Below are positions 18,031 to 27,105 of a stretch of DNA of 64,000 nt, one piece after another (position 1 is the first letter of the stretch; the number at the start of each line of letters is the position of its first letter). Below the pieces are notes generated by a model. It was not told the origin of the DNA. It worked only from the letters and a program-made list of their open reading frames with translations, and did not search any database. A program made the translations under genes and the position numbers. The stretch lies in contig NZ_AP023355.1 of assembly GCF_016865425.1 (NCBI RefSeq), positions 620,001 through 684,000 on the forward strand. Reading direction: 5' to 3'. The stretch comes from Actinocatenispora thailandica. Its GTDB lineage: Bacteria > Actinomycetota > Actinomycetes > Mycobacteriales > Micromonosporaceae.

Positions 18031-18696
18031 TCAGCCGCCCGGGGTGACCAGGCCGCTCTCGTATGCCAGCACCACCAGCTGCGCGCGGTCCCGCGCGGCG
18101 AGCTTGGTCATGATCCGGCTGACGTGCGTCTTGACCGTCAGCGGGCTGAGAAACAGCCGGCCGGCCATCTCGTCGTTGGTCAACCCGCCCGCCACGAGCA
18201 CCAGGACCTCGCGTTCCCGGTCGGTGAGCCGGGACAGTACCGAGGTGTCGGCGACCCGCCGGGCCGGGCGCGCGACCAGGTCGGCGATCAGCCGGCGGGT
18301 GATGGACGGTGCGAGCAGCGCGTCGCCCCGGGCCACCACCCGGATCGCGTGCAGCAGCTCGTCCGGCTCGATGTCCTTGACCAGGAAGCCGGACGCGCCG
18401 TCCTTGAGCGCCTGGTACACGTACTCGTCGGTCTCGTAGGTGGTGAGGATCAGCACCCGGACGCCGGCCAGGTCGTCGTCGGCGGCGATCCGGCGGGTCG
18501 CGGTCAGCCCGTCGGTGCCGGGCATCCGGATGTCCATCAGGACGACGTCGGCCGCGGTGTCGCGGGCCGCGCGTACCGCCTCGTCACCGTCGGTGGCCTC
18601 GGCCACCACCTGAATGTCGCCGGCATCGGCGAGCAGGGTGCGGAACCCCGCCCGGATGAGCGCCTGGTCGTCGGCGAGCACCACCTTGATCACCAC
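18031..18696 (-). CDS. NarL/LuxR-type response regulator
   Basis: A 221-residue two-component response regulator. The receiver domain (about 1-120) has the acidic pair in VVLADDQALIRAG, the phosphorylation site in VVLMDIRMPG (about residue 55) and the conserved Lys in GFLVKDIE. The C-terminal helix-turn-helix (about 150-210) has LTDREREVLVLVAGGLTNDE and SPLTVKTHVSRIMTKL. It starts four bases after the kinase stop, so the two are co-transcribed. The MMPL transporter downstream is the most likely target. Confidence 0.93.
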   Translation of the reverse strand: MVIKVVLADDQALIRAGFRTLLADAGDIQVVAEATDGDEAVRAARDTAADVVLMDIRMPGTDGLTATRRIAADDDLAGVRVLILTTYETDEYVYQALKDGASGFLVKDIEPDELLHAIRVVARGDALLAPSITRRLIADLVARPARRVADTSVLSRLTDREREVLVLVAGGLTNDEMAGRLFLSPLTVKTHVSRIMTKLAARDRAQLVVLAYESGLVTPGG

Positions 18697-18700
18697 GGCA

Positions 18701-19936
18701 TCAACCTAGCGGGTCCGGGTACCGGGGTCCGGCGGGCAACCGTGGCGCACCGGCCTGCAACGGCAGGCGGGCGTGCACCCGGAAGCCGCCGCCGGGGTGC
18801 GGTCCGGCCTCGACGGTACCGCCGATCGACGCCGCCCGCTCCCGCATGCCGAGCAGCCCGTGGCCGTCGGATTCGGTTGTGGCGCAACCGATTCCGTCGT
18901 CGACGACGGTGAGGTCGAGCTGCCCGTCCCGGGTTTCGACGGTGACCGTCGCGCGGGCCGGGCCGGCGTGCTTGACGGTGTTGGTCAGCGATTCCTGCAC
19001 GATCCGGTACGCGACGAGTTCGGTGGCGCCCGGCAGCTCCGGCAGCGGGGCCGGCAGCCGCAGGGTGACCGGGACGCCGGCCTGCCGGGTGCGCTCGGCG
19101 AGCGCGTCGAGCTGGGCCAGCCCGGGGGTCGGATGTCGCGGGTCGGCTTCCCCGTCGGTGCGCAACAGCCGCAGGATCGCCCGCAGCTCGACCAGGCCGT
19201 CCTTGCTGGCCGCCCGGATCGCGGCCAGCGCCGTCGCCGCCTCCGGCGGCGGGTCCTTCAGCACGTGCGCCGCCGCGGCGGCCTGCACGCTGATCGTCGC
19301 CATCGTGTGCGCGACGACGTCGTGCAGCTCCCGGGCGATCCGCAGCCGCTCGGCGTCGACCCGGCGCCGCGCCTCCTCCTCGCGGGTACGTTCGGCCTGC
19401 TCGGCCCGGTCCGCGATCTCCGCGACGTACGCCCGGCGGCTGGCCACCGCGAGCCCGGCCGCCAGCGCCACCGCCACCTCGAACGGGATCACCGTGACGG
19501 GCCCGCCGAACCCGAACGGGCCGAACAGCATGGTGCTACCCATCAGCACCACGACGGTGATCCCGGACAGCAGCAGCGCCCGCCGGGCCCGGCCCAGCGT
19601 GGTCACCGTGTACACCGCGAGGACCGGGGCGACCAGCGCGGCGCCGTTGACGTACCCGGGGATCGTGTACGCCACGACCAGCGCCAGCGAAACCGCCCAC
19701 ACCGTGACCGGCCGGCGGCGGCGCCACAGCAGCACCGCGGCGGCGGCACCGGCCAGCAGGTACGCCGGCCACGGCGGCACCACCAACCCGGCCACCGTGT
19801 TGTCCGGGCTGGTCGGGTACGACTCGCCCACCGAACCGAGCACCACCAGCGCGGTGACCACGATCGCCAGGACCGCGTCCAGCAGCAGTGGAGGCAGCCG
19901 CCACCGCACCACGCCCGGGTACCGCGTCGCCGTCAC
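18701..19936 (-). CDS. Sensor histidine kinase (HisKA_3 type)
   Basis: A 411-residue membrane kinase. The N-terminal half has about five hydrophobic helices (DAVLAIVVTALVVLGS, then others up to residue about 165) with almost no extracellular loop, typical of intramembrane-sensing kinases. The dimerisation and phosphotransfer motif is RIARELHDVVAHTMATI (His near residue 204). The ATPase domain has VDDGIGC and GHGLLGMRERA (about 345-375). GTG at 19936 is preceded by TAGGCT with a six-base gap, a leaderless start. It pairs with the response regulator four bases downstream. Confidence 0.93.
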   Translation of the reverse strand: MTATRYPGVVRWRLPPLLLDAVLAIVVTALVVLGSVGESYPTSPDNTVAGLVVPPWPAYLLAGAAAAVLLWRRRRPVTVWAVSLALVVAYTIPGYVNGAALVAPVLAVYTVTTLGRARRALLLSGITVVVLMGSTMLFGPFGFGGPVTVIPFEVAVALAAGLAVASRRAYVAEIADRAEQAERTREEEARRRVDAERLRIARELHDVVAHTMATISVQAAAAAHVLKDPPPEAATALAAIRAASKDGLVELRAILRLLRTDGEADPRHPTPGLAQLDALAERTRQAGVPVTLRLPAPLPELPGATELVAYRIVQESLTNTVKHAGPARATVTVETRDGQLDLTVVDDGIGCATTESDGHGLLGMRERAASIGGTVEAGPHPGGGFRVHARLPLQAGAPRLPAGPRYPDPLG

Positions 19937-19942
19937 ACCACG

Positions 19943-19948
19943 AGCCTA
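19943..19948 (-). promoter_or_regulatory. -10 hexamer TAGGCT of the kinase operon
   Basis: Minus-strand TAGGCT ends six bases before the GTG of the histidine kinase gene. The opposite strand has a separate promoter for ychF about 105 bp away. Confidence 0.45.
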
Positions 19949-20052
19949 GGCGCGCGACCGTACCCCGGGTGTCCTCCGCCGGGAGGCACCCGGTACTCCC
20001 GGCGATGTACCCGCGCCGCCCGGCACGGTGGGTGCCGGCGTCGGGCCGCACG

Positions 20053-20058
20053 TAGACT
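20053..20058 (+). promoter_or_regulatory. -10 hexamer TAGACT of ychF
   Basis: TAGACT ends eight bases before the GTG at 20067; no Shine-Dalgarno is present, so ychF is probably leaderless. Confidence 0.45.
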
Positions 20059-20066
20059 GGCCCGCT

Positions 20067-21140
<1,074 letters not shown>

Positions 21141-21197
21141 CGGCCGCGCCGATAATCGGCTTGCCGATCCGACCGTACCGCCACCAGGGTGGTCGCC

Positions 21198-21986
21198 GTG
21201 ACGAATGCGGCCGGCCTTCTCCAGGCGTACGACGAGCAGTTGCGCACCGATGCCGAGACGCTGGACGCGCTCGCGGTCACCAGCCACGGGCCGCTGCGGC
21301 TGGCCACGTTCGAGGGTGGGCGGGGCTTCGTCACCTACCGCGACCTGGGCGGCATGGGCGCCGCGGCGATCACCCGGCTGGTCTCCGAGGTGCTGAGGTT
21401 CTACCGGGACGACCGCACGATTCGTCGGGTGGAGTGGAAGACGCGCGGCCACGACCGCGCGCCCGGCCTGCACGAGGCGCTGGTCGGCAACGGGTTCGAG
21501 CCGGGCGAGGCTGAGTCGATCATGGTCGGGCCCGCGACCGCGCTGGCGGTCGACGTCCCGTTGCCCGCCGGTGTCACGCTACGCCGGGTGACCGCGGCGC
21601 CGGACGTCCGTGCCATGTGCGCGATGCAGGACGAGGCGTTCGGCGACGAGGTCTCGGATCGGATGGCCGAGGCGCTCGTGCGCCGGCTGGCCCTCGACGA
21701 CGGCCTGGAACTCTGGGTGGCCGAAGCCGACGGACGCATCGTCGGCGCCGGGCGCTTGGAGCCGGTCGAGGGTACCGACTTCGCCGGGATCTGGGGCGGG
21801 GCGACGCTGCAGCCGTGGCGCGGCCGGGGCATCTACCGCGCGTTGACGGCGGCGCGTGCCCGGTCCGCGATCATCGCCGGCAAGGCGTTCGTGCAGAGCG
21901 ACTCCACCGAATACTCGCGTCCGATCCTCGAACGCGCCGGTCTGGTCAAGGTGTCGACGACGACGCCCTACCAGTGGCGCCGCTGA
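21198..21986 (+). CDS. GNAT family N-acetyltransferase
   Basis: A 262-residue protein whose C-terminal 120 residues form a GNAT fold: WVAEADGRIVGAGRLE, then LQPWRGRGIYRALTAAR (the acetyl-CoA binding Q/R-x-x-G-x-G/A loop) and a final AFVQSDSTEYSRPILERAGL. The N-terminal half (about 1-120) is also acetyltransferase-like in length but weakly conserved. The substrate cannot be read from sequence. GTG at 21198 is chosen because AGGGTGG lies about seven bases upstream; a GTG at 21189 is in frame. It lies 57 bp after ychF on the same strand. Confidence 0.83.
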   Translation: MTNAAGLLQAYDEQLRTDAETLDALAVTSHGPLRLATFEGGRGFVTYRDLGGMGAAAITRLVSEVLRFYRDDRTIRRVEWKTRGHDRAPGLHEALVGNGFEPGEAESIMVGPATALAVDVPLPAGVTLRRVTAAPDVRAMCAMQDEAFGDEVSDRMAEALVRRLALDDGLELWVAEADGRIVGAGRLEPVEGTDFAGIWGGATLQPWRGRGIYRALTAARARSAIIAGKAFVQSDSTEYSRPILERAGLVKVSTTTPYQWRR

Positions 21987-22040
21987 CCGAGGCGGGGCAA
22001 CTCGGCCGCGGTCTCGTGTGGCGCCGACGTGAAGCACATT

Positions 22041-22118
22041 CGGTGACCGGTGACCGGTGACCGGTGCCCGGTGACCCGGTGGCCGGTGGCCCGGTGGCCC
22101 GGTGACCTGGTGACCGAC
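22041..22118. repeat. Degenerate GGTGACC-type heptamer repeats
   Basis: About ten tandem units of CGGTGAC(C)/CGGTGGC(C), seven to eight bases each, in a non-coding gap. Period is irregular and there are no unique spacers, so it is not a CRISPR. Each unit carries the palindromic core GGTNACC. Confidence 0.75.
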
Positions 22119-22197
22119 CGCGCCGGCTGTGCGTGGATCGTGCTCGCCGGGTCGCTTCCGCGACAGCCGATCGCGATCGCATGGCAGGGTGGTGGCC

Positions 22198-22599
22198 ATG
22201 GCCACCGTCGTCCAAGTCAACCTCGTCGTCGCGGACCTCGAGCGCAGCCGCGCCTTCTACGAACGGCTGGGTATCGCCTTCCGGCCGCGGAACCGGCACG
22301 GTGACGGGCCTGCCGAGGCCTGGGTCTCGACCGACACCGGCGTCACGATCGTGCTGCACTCGACCGGGTTCGCCGCATGGTGGGACGAGACCGCGCCGCA
22401 GCCGTCGGCGGGTGGCCCGCAGCTCGACCTCGAGCTGGATTCCGCGGACTGCCTGGATGCGACGGTGGCGGCGCTCGCCGCCGCCGGTGCGCCGACCGTC
22501 AAGCCGCCGACCGACATGCCCTGGGGCCAGCACTTCGCGATCGTGCTCGACCCCGACGGCCACCGCGTCGGACTGAAGGCGCCGCGCCGGGACGGGTAG
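22198..22599 (+). CDS. VOC family (glyoxalase/bleomycin resistance-like) protein
   Basis: A 133-residue single-domain protein with two beta-alpha-beta-beta-beta modules. It starts VQVNLVVADLERSRAFYERL and closes with HFAIVLDPDGHRVGLK, the usual VOC ends. The metal-ligand Glu expected near the end of the last strand is absent or shifted (LDPDGHRVGLKAP), so it may be a binding protein, not an enzyme. ATG at 22198 fits the family start; AGGGTGG sits just upstream. Function is not predictable beyond the fold. Confidence 0.82.
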   Translation: MATVVQVNLVVADLERSRAFYERLGIAFRPRNRHGDGPAEAWVSTDTGVTIVLHSTGFAAWWDETAPQPSAGGPQLDLELDSADCLDATVAALAAAGAPTVKPPTDMPWGQHFAIVLDPDGHRVGLKAPRRDG

Positions 22600-22739
22600 G
22601 GCGGGGCGGGAGGCGTCCCGGTTCGCGCTGGGACGGCCGGCTGCGGTGCGGGACGGCGGGCGCAGCGAGCGCCGCCGCTGCTGCCGGGGCCGCCGACCCG
22701 GCTCGGTGGCAGGCCCGGGGGTGTGTCCTGCCACAACGG

Positions 22740-22767
22740 TTGCGTGCCGGCTCCGCCCCGGTAAGAT
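22740..22767 (+). promoter_or_regulatory. Promoter of the MarR gene
   Basis: -35 TTGCGT (22740-22745) and -10 TAAGAT (22762-22767) with a 16-bp spacer. The ATG of the regulator lies six bases after the -10, so the transcript is probably leaderless. Confidence 0.6.
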
Positions 22768-22770
22768 CGA

Positions 22771-22784
22771 TGCATGCACATGCA
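22771..22784. promoter_or_regulatory. Palindrome TGCATG-CA-CATGCA at the MarR start
   Basis: Perfect 6-bp arms with a two-base centre, covering the start codon of the MarR gene. The ATGCATG-ACA core recurs in the palindrome at 23317-23334 ahead of the SMR genes. Likely an autoregulatory operator. Confidence 0.55.
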
Positions 22785-23250
22785 GGCAAGTGCCTCGACT
22801 GGGTCAACCGCCACGGTCAGTTCGGCGTGGGCGCGGGTCGCCGCGTTCGCGTCCGCGGTGGACGCCGGCCTGGACCGCTGGCTTGCCGATCGCTACCGGA
22901 TCGGGCTGACCGACTGCAGGGCTCTCGCGGCGCTGGGGCAGGCGGCCGACCAGGAGCTGCGGGTCAGCGAGCTGGCCCAGCAGGTCGGGTTGAACCAGAG
23001 TTCCGCGACCCGCCTGGTGAGCCGGCTGGAGGCCAAGAAGCTGGTGCGTCGAGACCTCTGCGCCGACGACGGCAGGGGCGTCTACGCGGTCCTCACCGCG
23101 CCGGGCGAGGCGTTGCTCGGCGACCTGCGCACGCCGTACGAAGAACGGGTCCGGGAGCTGCTCTCGTCGGCGGCGGAGCGGTTCCCGGAGCTGGATCTGC
23201 GGCAGCTCTCGGACGCGCTCGGCGAGGTGGCCGCGCTGCTGTCGGGGTGA
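22774..23250 (+). CDS. MarR family transcriptional regulator
   Basis: A 158-residue winged-helix repressor. Helices around residues 65-90 (LRVSELAQQVGLNQSSATRLVSRLE) form the recognition element, and the wing follows (KKLVRRDLCADDGRGVYAVLT). The N- and C-terminal helices are the dimerisation parts. The gene faces the SMR efflux pair 130 bp downstream on the same strand. Palindromes at its own start and before the SMR genes share a core, so it probably represses itself and the efflux genes until a toxic ligand binds. The ligand is unknown. Confidence 0.88.
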   Translation: MHMQASASTGSTATVSSAWARVAAFASAVDAGLDRWLADRYRIGLTDCRALAALGQAADQELRVSELAQQVGLNQSSATRLVSRLEAKKLVRRDLCADDGRGVYAVLTAPGEALLGDLRTPYEERVRELLSSAAERFPELDLRQLSDALGEVAALLSG

Positions 23251-23316
23251 CTGGGCACTCCGTCCGGCAGTGACGCGCCGAACTGACCGTGCTCATGGGG
23301 CCGGCCCACCCATATA

Positions 23317-23334
23317 TATGCATGTACAGGCATA
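23317..23334. promoter_or_regulatory. 18-bp near-perfect palindrome upstream of the SMR genes
   Basis: TATGCATGTACAGGCATA differs from its reverse complement at only one symmetric pair. It sits in an AT-rich patch 50 bp before the first SMR gene and resembles the palindrome at the MarR start, so it is the likely MarR operator. Confidence 0.65.
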
Positions 23335-23382
23335 GAAAATTCAGGTGACCGCAGGAAGCTGCGCTACCGGAAGGGATCCGTC

Positions 23383-23703
23383 ATGAACTGGCTCTACCTC
23401 GCCGTCGCCGTCGTCTTCGAGGTCGCCGTCGGCATCTTCGCGAGCAAGGCGCAGGGCTTCACCCGGCCATGGTGGACCGTGGCCACGCTCGCCAGCGGTG
23501 CCGCCGGCACCTTCCTGCTCAGCCTGGCCCTGCTCACCTTCGACGTCGGCGTCGGCTACGCGATCTGGACCAGCATCTCCGGCGTCGGAATCGCCGTGAT
23601 CGGGGCGCTCTTCCTCGGCCAGCGGCTGAACTGGCGGAAGGCGCTCGGCATCGCGATCGTCATCGGCGGTGTCGTCGGCCTGCAGCTCAGCGGCGCCGCG
23701 TGA
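23383..23703 (+). CDS. SMR family efflux protein, subunit 1
   Basis: A 106-residue small multidrug resistance protein with four membrane helices. The essential Glu of helix 1 is at residue 13 (VVFEVAVGIFASKAQGF), and the family motif W-T/S-x-x-x-G-V-G-I-A is present (IWTSISGVGIAVIGALFLGQ). A ribosome binding site GAAGGGA precedes the ATG. Together with the next gene it probably forms a heterodimer that expels cationic compounds with proton energy. SMR pairs encoded in tandem usually need both subunits. Confidence 0.92.
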   Translation: MNWLYLAVAVVFEVAVGIFASKAQGFTRPWWTVATLASGAAGTFLLSLALLTFDVGVGYAIWTSISGVGIAVIGALFLGQRLNWRKALGIAIVIGGVVGLQLSGAA

Positions 23704-23743
23704 GCCGACCGTACCCAGTCACCAGAGCGAAGGGATGCACACC

Positions 23744-24205
23744 ATGAGCCCCACCAAGCAGGCCGGACCCTGGGCGATGCTCGTGCTGGCCGGGGGATTC
23801 GAGATCGGCTACGCCCTCAGCGTCGCTGGCAGCAGCGGATTCACCGCCCCCGGCTGGTCCGTCTCCGCCGCCGTCTTCTTTCTGCTGACGCTGTTCGCGC
23901 TGAGTGTCGCGCTCAAGCGCATCGACGTCGGGATCGGCTACGCGGTCTGGGCCGGTATCGGCGCGGTCGGAGCGGCGCTGCTCGGTCCCGTCCTGTTCGA
24001 CGAGACCCTCACCCCGCTGCGGGCGTTCTGGCTCGCCGTCATCATCGCCGGCGTCGTCTGGCTCAAGCTCGCCGACAGCGTGCAGCTCCGGCGAGGCCGC
24101 CTGGCGGCAGGCCAGCCGGCGGGAGACCGCCCGGATGCTCCGGGCGGCGGGCGGACGGCGTCAGCCCGCGATGGCGGTGGCCCCGGTCATGATCCGGCGC
24201 ACTGA
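23744..24205 (+). CDS. SMR family efflux protein, subunit 2, with C-terminal tail
   Basis: A 153-residue SMR protein. The four helices occupy residues about 10-112 with the essential Glu at residue 20 (GGFEIGYALSVAGSSGF) and the YAVWAGIGAVGAALLG motif. Unlike its partner it continues after the last helix (VVWLKLAD) for about 40 residues of arginine-, glycine- and proline-rich sequence, which is unusual for the family and overlaps the convergent methyltransferase gene by 19 bp. The ATG at 23744 is preferred because GAAGGG lies nine bases upstream; an ATG at 23735 is too close to it. Confidence 0.88.
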   Translation: MSPTKQAGPWAMLVLAGGFEIGYALSVAGSSGFTAPGWSVSAAVFFLLTLFALSVALKRIDVGIGYAVWAGIGAVGAALLGPVLFDETLTPLRAFWLAVIIAGVVWLKLADSVQLRRGRLAAGQPAGDRPDAPGGGRTASARDGGGPGHDPAH

Positions 24206-24894
24206 TCGCCCGCGTTCCGCAGTGGGCCGGTTCGGTGCGCCAGACCGCCGGCACCCCAGTAGAACGGCCCGGACGTCGTGGGGGTGACGGTCACCCGCCA
24301 GCCGCAGGCAGCGAGGCGTTGCTCCAGTTCGGCTGGCCGATGCGGGACCTTGACGGCGCGGTGCGTGGTCCCGTCGTTGAGGCGGCGGCGGACCGTCGTG
24401 GACGACTCGCCCTCGACCAGCTCGTCGGCGGTGCGGTAGCCGTCGTCGACGAAGAACACCCGGCCGGCCGGCGTGATGCAGTCCGCCATCGTGGCCCAGA
24501 AGGAATCGAACCGTTCCAGCGGGACGTGCGAGAGCCAGAAGCCGAGGAAGACCACGTCGTAGCGGCGGTCCGGGACCCAGTCGAAGATGTTCGCCCGCAC
24601 GAAGCGCACCCGGTCGCTGCCGACCCGCTCCGCCGCGATCGCGAGCATCTCCGGGGACGCGTCCAGGGCCGTCACCTCGTCGGCGTACCGGACCAGCTGA
24701 CGCGTCCAGAGACCCTGCCCGCAGGCGAGCTCCAGGACGCTCCCCGTTGGCCGGAACGCGTCGAGCGCGGCGGACAACTCGTCGCCGCCACCGAACGGAA
24801 GGGCGTGATCCTCGTACTCCCCGGCGAGCGCGCGGTAGTAGGCGATCTGCTCGGCGAGCAGCTGGTCGAGTTCGGTGGACCGTTCTTCCGTCAC
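24187..24894 (-). CDS. Class I SAM-dependent methyltransferase
   Basis: A 235-residue methyltransferase. Motif I is VLELACGQGLW (about residue 53), the acidic residue after strand 2 is in VTALDASPEM, and motif-IV-like sequence is YDVVFLGFWLSHVP. A C-terminal cap includes TVRRRLNDGTTHRAVKVPH, seen in small-molecule methyltransferases of unknown substrate. No target motif is visible. It lies convergent with SMR subunit 2, and about 80 bp downstream of a GNAT gene on its own strand. Confidence 0.87.
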   Translation of the reverse strand: MTEERSTELDQLLAEQIAYYRALAGEYEDHALPFGGGDELSAALDAFRPTGSVLELACGQGLWTRQLVRYADEVTALDASPEMLAIAAERVGSDRVRFVRANIFDWVPDRRYDVVFLGFWLSHVPLERFDSFWATMADCITPAGRVFFVDDGYRTADELVEGESSTTVRRRLNDGTTHRAVKVPHRPAELEQRLAACGWRVTVTPTTSGPFYWGAGGLAHRTGPLRNAGDQCAGS

Positions 24895-24972
24895 TCCCCG
24901 ATCCTCGCCGGCCGGGATCGGCCTGGCAACCAGCGGCGCGGCAACGAGCGCAGCCGGCGTCGGCCGGGCGGT

Positions 24973-25482
24973 TCAGAGGTCCAGGAGGTAGAGGTCGAAG
25001 GTGGCGGGGGAGCCGTCGGGGTGGCTCGCGGGGTAGCGCCGGCGGTGCCGGAAGCCGCATCGGCGCGCGACGCGCACCGAGGCGGTGTTGGCCGGCTCGA
25101 CCCGGATCGCGGCCACCTCGCCGATGGCGTGTTCCTTGACGTACGAGCAGATCAGGCCGACCGCGGCGACCGCGACGCGGTGCCCGCGGGCCCATGGGTG
25201 CACGCAGTAGGAGAGGTTGACCGGGGCGGGTTCGGCCGGCCGCAGGCCATCCCGGTTGTCCGGGTCGCAGTCCACGTAGCCGGCGAGCCGGTCGTCCCAC
25301 CAGACCCCGAAGCCGCGCTTGCCCCGGCCGGCGCCGGCGTTCGCGGCGAGCCGGTCGAAGTGCGCGCGGGTACCGGCGAGGGTCCCGTGGCCGCCGGTCA
25401 GCCAGCGCACCGTCGCGTCGTCCTCGCCGGCGCAGTGTGCGGGCGCGTCCTCGTGCCGCAGCGGTCGGAGCTCGACGTCCAT
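24973..25482 (-). CDS. GNAT acetyltransferase, RimJ/RimL-like
   Basis: A 169-residue acetyltransferase of the RimJ/RimL group. It begins MDVELRPLRHEDAPA, has the acetyl-CoA binding region VHPWARGHRVAVAAVGLICSY and the ending EPANTASVRVARRCGFRHRRR, which matches the N-x-x-S-x-x-V-x-x-x-x-G-F motif. The A-loop reads R-G-H-R-V-A, slightly unlike the usual R-G-x-G-x-A. A TAGAAC element six bases upstream of the ATG is a possible leaderless promoter. Confidence 0.85.
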   Translation of the reverse strand: MDVELRPLRHEDAPAHCAGEDDATVRWLTGGHGTLAGTRAHFDRLAANAGAGRGKRGFGVWWDDRLAGYVDCDPDNRDGLRPAEPAPVNLSYCVHPWARGHRVAVAAVGLICSYVKEHAIGEVAAIRVEPANTASVRVARRCGFRHRRRYPASHPDGSPATFDLYLLDL

Positions 25483-25522
25483 ACCGCTGTTCTAGCACCG
25501 GCCGTGCGGTCGGGCGACCCGG

Positions 25523-26065
25523 TTACCGCGCGGCGGGCAGGGGCCGCCCGCCGCGCCCGTCCGCCGGCAGCTGGTCCGCGGCGGGCCGGCGCGGCGATCG
25601 CAGGGCGATCAGCTGGGCGGCGTGCCGGGGGAGGTGGTCGGCGGCGAGCCCGGCGACGATGTCGCGCAACGGTACCGGCTGGTCGACCAGCACGGCGTCG
25701 CCGGACACCAGCAGCGTCGGGATCGCGGTGTTCAGCTCGTCGGGCCCGAGCAACTGGCCGGCCAGGGTGCAGAGCGCGTCGCCCTGGCGCCGGATCCGGT
25801 CGCGCAGGCCGGTGTTGCCGCCGGCGCGGTGGATGGTGCGCCGGATGGTCCAGCGGTCCTGCGCGATCCGGTTGTCGTAGCCGGCGTGGGCACCGGCCGC
25901 GACCGCGTACCCGGCGGCGAGCGTGCCCGCGTCCACCAGCGCGACGTGCGCGAGGATCTCGTCGGTGTCCCATTCACCGGCCGGCGGCGCCGTCGGCTGC
26001 CCGGCCAGCGACGCCGCGGCGTCGAGCAGCGCGTCGTACGCCTGCCGCAGGGTGTCGGTGTCCAT
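25523..26065 (-). CDS. Maleylpyruvate isomerase / DinB-like protein
   Basis: A 180-residue helical protein with the N-terminal pattern of mycothiol-dependent maleylpyruvate isomerase-like (DinB fold) proteins: LRQAYDALLDAAASL, then EWDTDEILAHVALVDAGTLAAG, and a second histidine in ADHLPRHAAQLIAL. These histidines can form a three-His metal site. The start ATG overlaps the stop of the upstream regulator gene by one base (TGATG), so the two are translated together. It may detoxify a compound that the regulator senses; this is inference. Confidence 0.75.
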   Translation of the reverse strand: MDTDTLRQAYDALLDAAASLAGQPTAPPAGEWDTDEILAHVALVDAGTLAAGYAVAAGAHAGYDNRIAQDRWTIRRTIHRAGGNTGLRDRIRRQGDALCTLAGQLLGPDELNTAIPTLLVSGDAVLVDQPVPLRDIVAGLAADHLPRHAAQLIALRSPRRPAADQLPADGRGGRPLPAAR

Positions 26066-26874
26066 CAGTGCGTCCGCTCCTCGTCGGCGGCCATCTCCCA
26101 CGGCGCCTGCGGCAACACGTCGCCGGTTTCCAGCAGGGACTTGAGGTTCGCCAGCACCGCGGGCCAGCCCTGCGAGATGCCGCGCAGCTGGCCGGGGCCG
26201 GCCAGGTTCTCGTGCGTGACGGTGAGCCGGACGATGTCCTGGTGCGGCTCGATCAGGAACGTGACGACGGACGGGCCGCCCGGGGTCTCGGCGCCGGGGG
26301 CGTCGAACGTCATCACCAGCCGGTTCGGCGGGTCGGCTGCCCGCACCGTACCGGCGACGTCGACGATGTCCGAGCCGTCGACCCGACGATGCTCCCAGGT
26401 CGATCCGGGCTGCCAGTCGGACACGTTGGCATGGCCCCAGAACCGCGCGGTGGCTTCGGCGTCGGTGAGGGCCCGCCACACCTGGTCGGCGTTGGCCCGG
26501 ATGTAGGTGACGTACACGTAGGTCGGGATCGGCTGCTCGCTCATGGCGTACTCCTCGGCGGTGGTCTTGATGGCGCCCAGCGCGTTGAGGCGCGGGCGGT
26601 CGAACTCGGCGATCCAGCGCTGCTGGATCTCGTGGATCGGCACCGGGTTGAGGTAGTGCAGCCGCTCCCGGCCCCGGCGGACGACCGCGACCAGGTTGGC
26701 CCGGCGCAGGATGTCCAGGTGCTGGGTGGCGGACTGGCGGGCCATCCCCAGCGGCGTGCACAGCTCACCGAGGGTCTGGCCGTTGCGCTCCCGGAGCCGG
26801 TCGAGCAGCAGCCGCCGGGTGCGGTCCGCCAGCGCCTTGAACACCAGGTCCAGCTCGATGGGTGTCTCGTCCAC
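26065..26874 (-). CDS. ArsR-type regulator fused to SRPBCC (AHSA1-like) domain
   Basis: A 269-residue two-domain protein. The ArsR winged helix (about 5-90) has FKALADRTRRLLLDRLRE and LCTPLGMARQSATQHLDILRR with no cysteine metal site. The C-terminal half (about 115-250) is an AHSA1/SRPBCC domain (VYVTYIRANADQVWRALTDA, then FWGHANVSDWQPG), which binds small hydrophobic ligands and may serve as the sensor. GTG at 26874 lies six bases after a CATAAT -10 element, so it is chosen over a TTG at 26880. Palindromic operator sequence lies in its own promoter, so it is probably self-repressing. Confidence 0.85.
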   Translation of the reverse strand: MDETPIELDLVFKALADRTRRLLLDRLRERNGQTLGELCTPLGMARQSATQHLDILRRANLVAVVRRGRERLHYLNPVPIHEIQQRWIAEFDRPRLNALGAIKTTAEEYAMSEQPIPTYVYVTYIRANADQVWRALTDAEATARFWGHANVSDWQPGSTWEHRRVDGSDIVDVAGTVRAADPPNRLVMTFDAPGAETPGGPSVVTFLIEPHQDIVRLTVTHENLAGPGQLRGISQGWPAVLANLKSLLETGDVLPQAPWEMAADEERTH

Positions 26875-26880
26875 GGCCAA

Positions 26881-26910
26881 ATTATGCAGGCAAATACCTG
26901 CCTAAGTCAA
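26881..26910 (-). promoter_or_regulatory. Promoter of the ArsR-SRPBCC gene with operator in the spacer
   Basis: On the minus strand TTGACT (26905-26910), an 18-bp spacer and CATAAT (26881-26886). The spacer is nearly filled by an inverted repeat with arms GCAGG/CCTGC (26886-26901). A bound repressor would block RNA polymerase directly. Confidence 0.75.
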
Positions 26911-27105
26911 CGCGCTCGATGCCGGCGTCACCCGGGCCGGTGTTCGAACCGCGCGCCGCGGGCCCCACGGACGGGCAAGCGCCGCAGGTCCTGCGGGGTG
27001 GACACGCGGTGCGGGCCCGGCGAGCGGCCGGCGGTGTGGGCCCGCGGACGGCCCGGCGAGCGCCGGGGCGACGGCCGGCGGGCCGGTGTCAGGCGGCGGT
27101 GCCGG

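Noticed and set aside
22041..22118. CRISPR array
   Set aside because: Units are 7-8 bp, irregular and without spacers; no cas genes are present.
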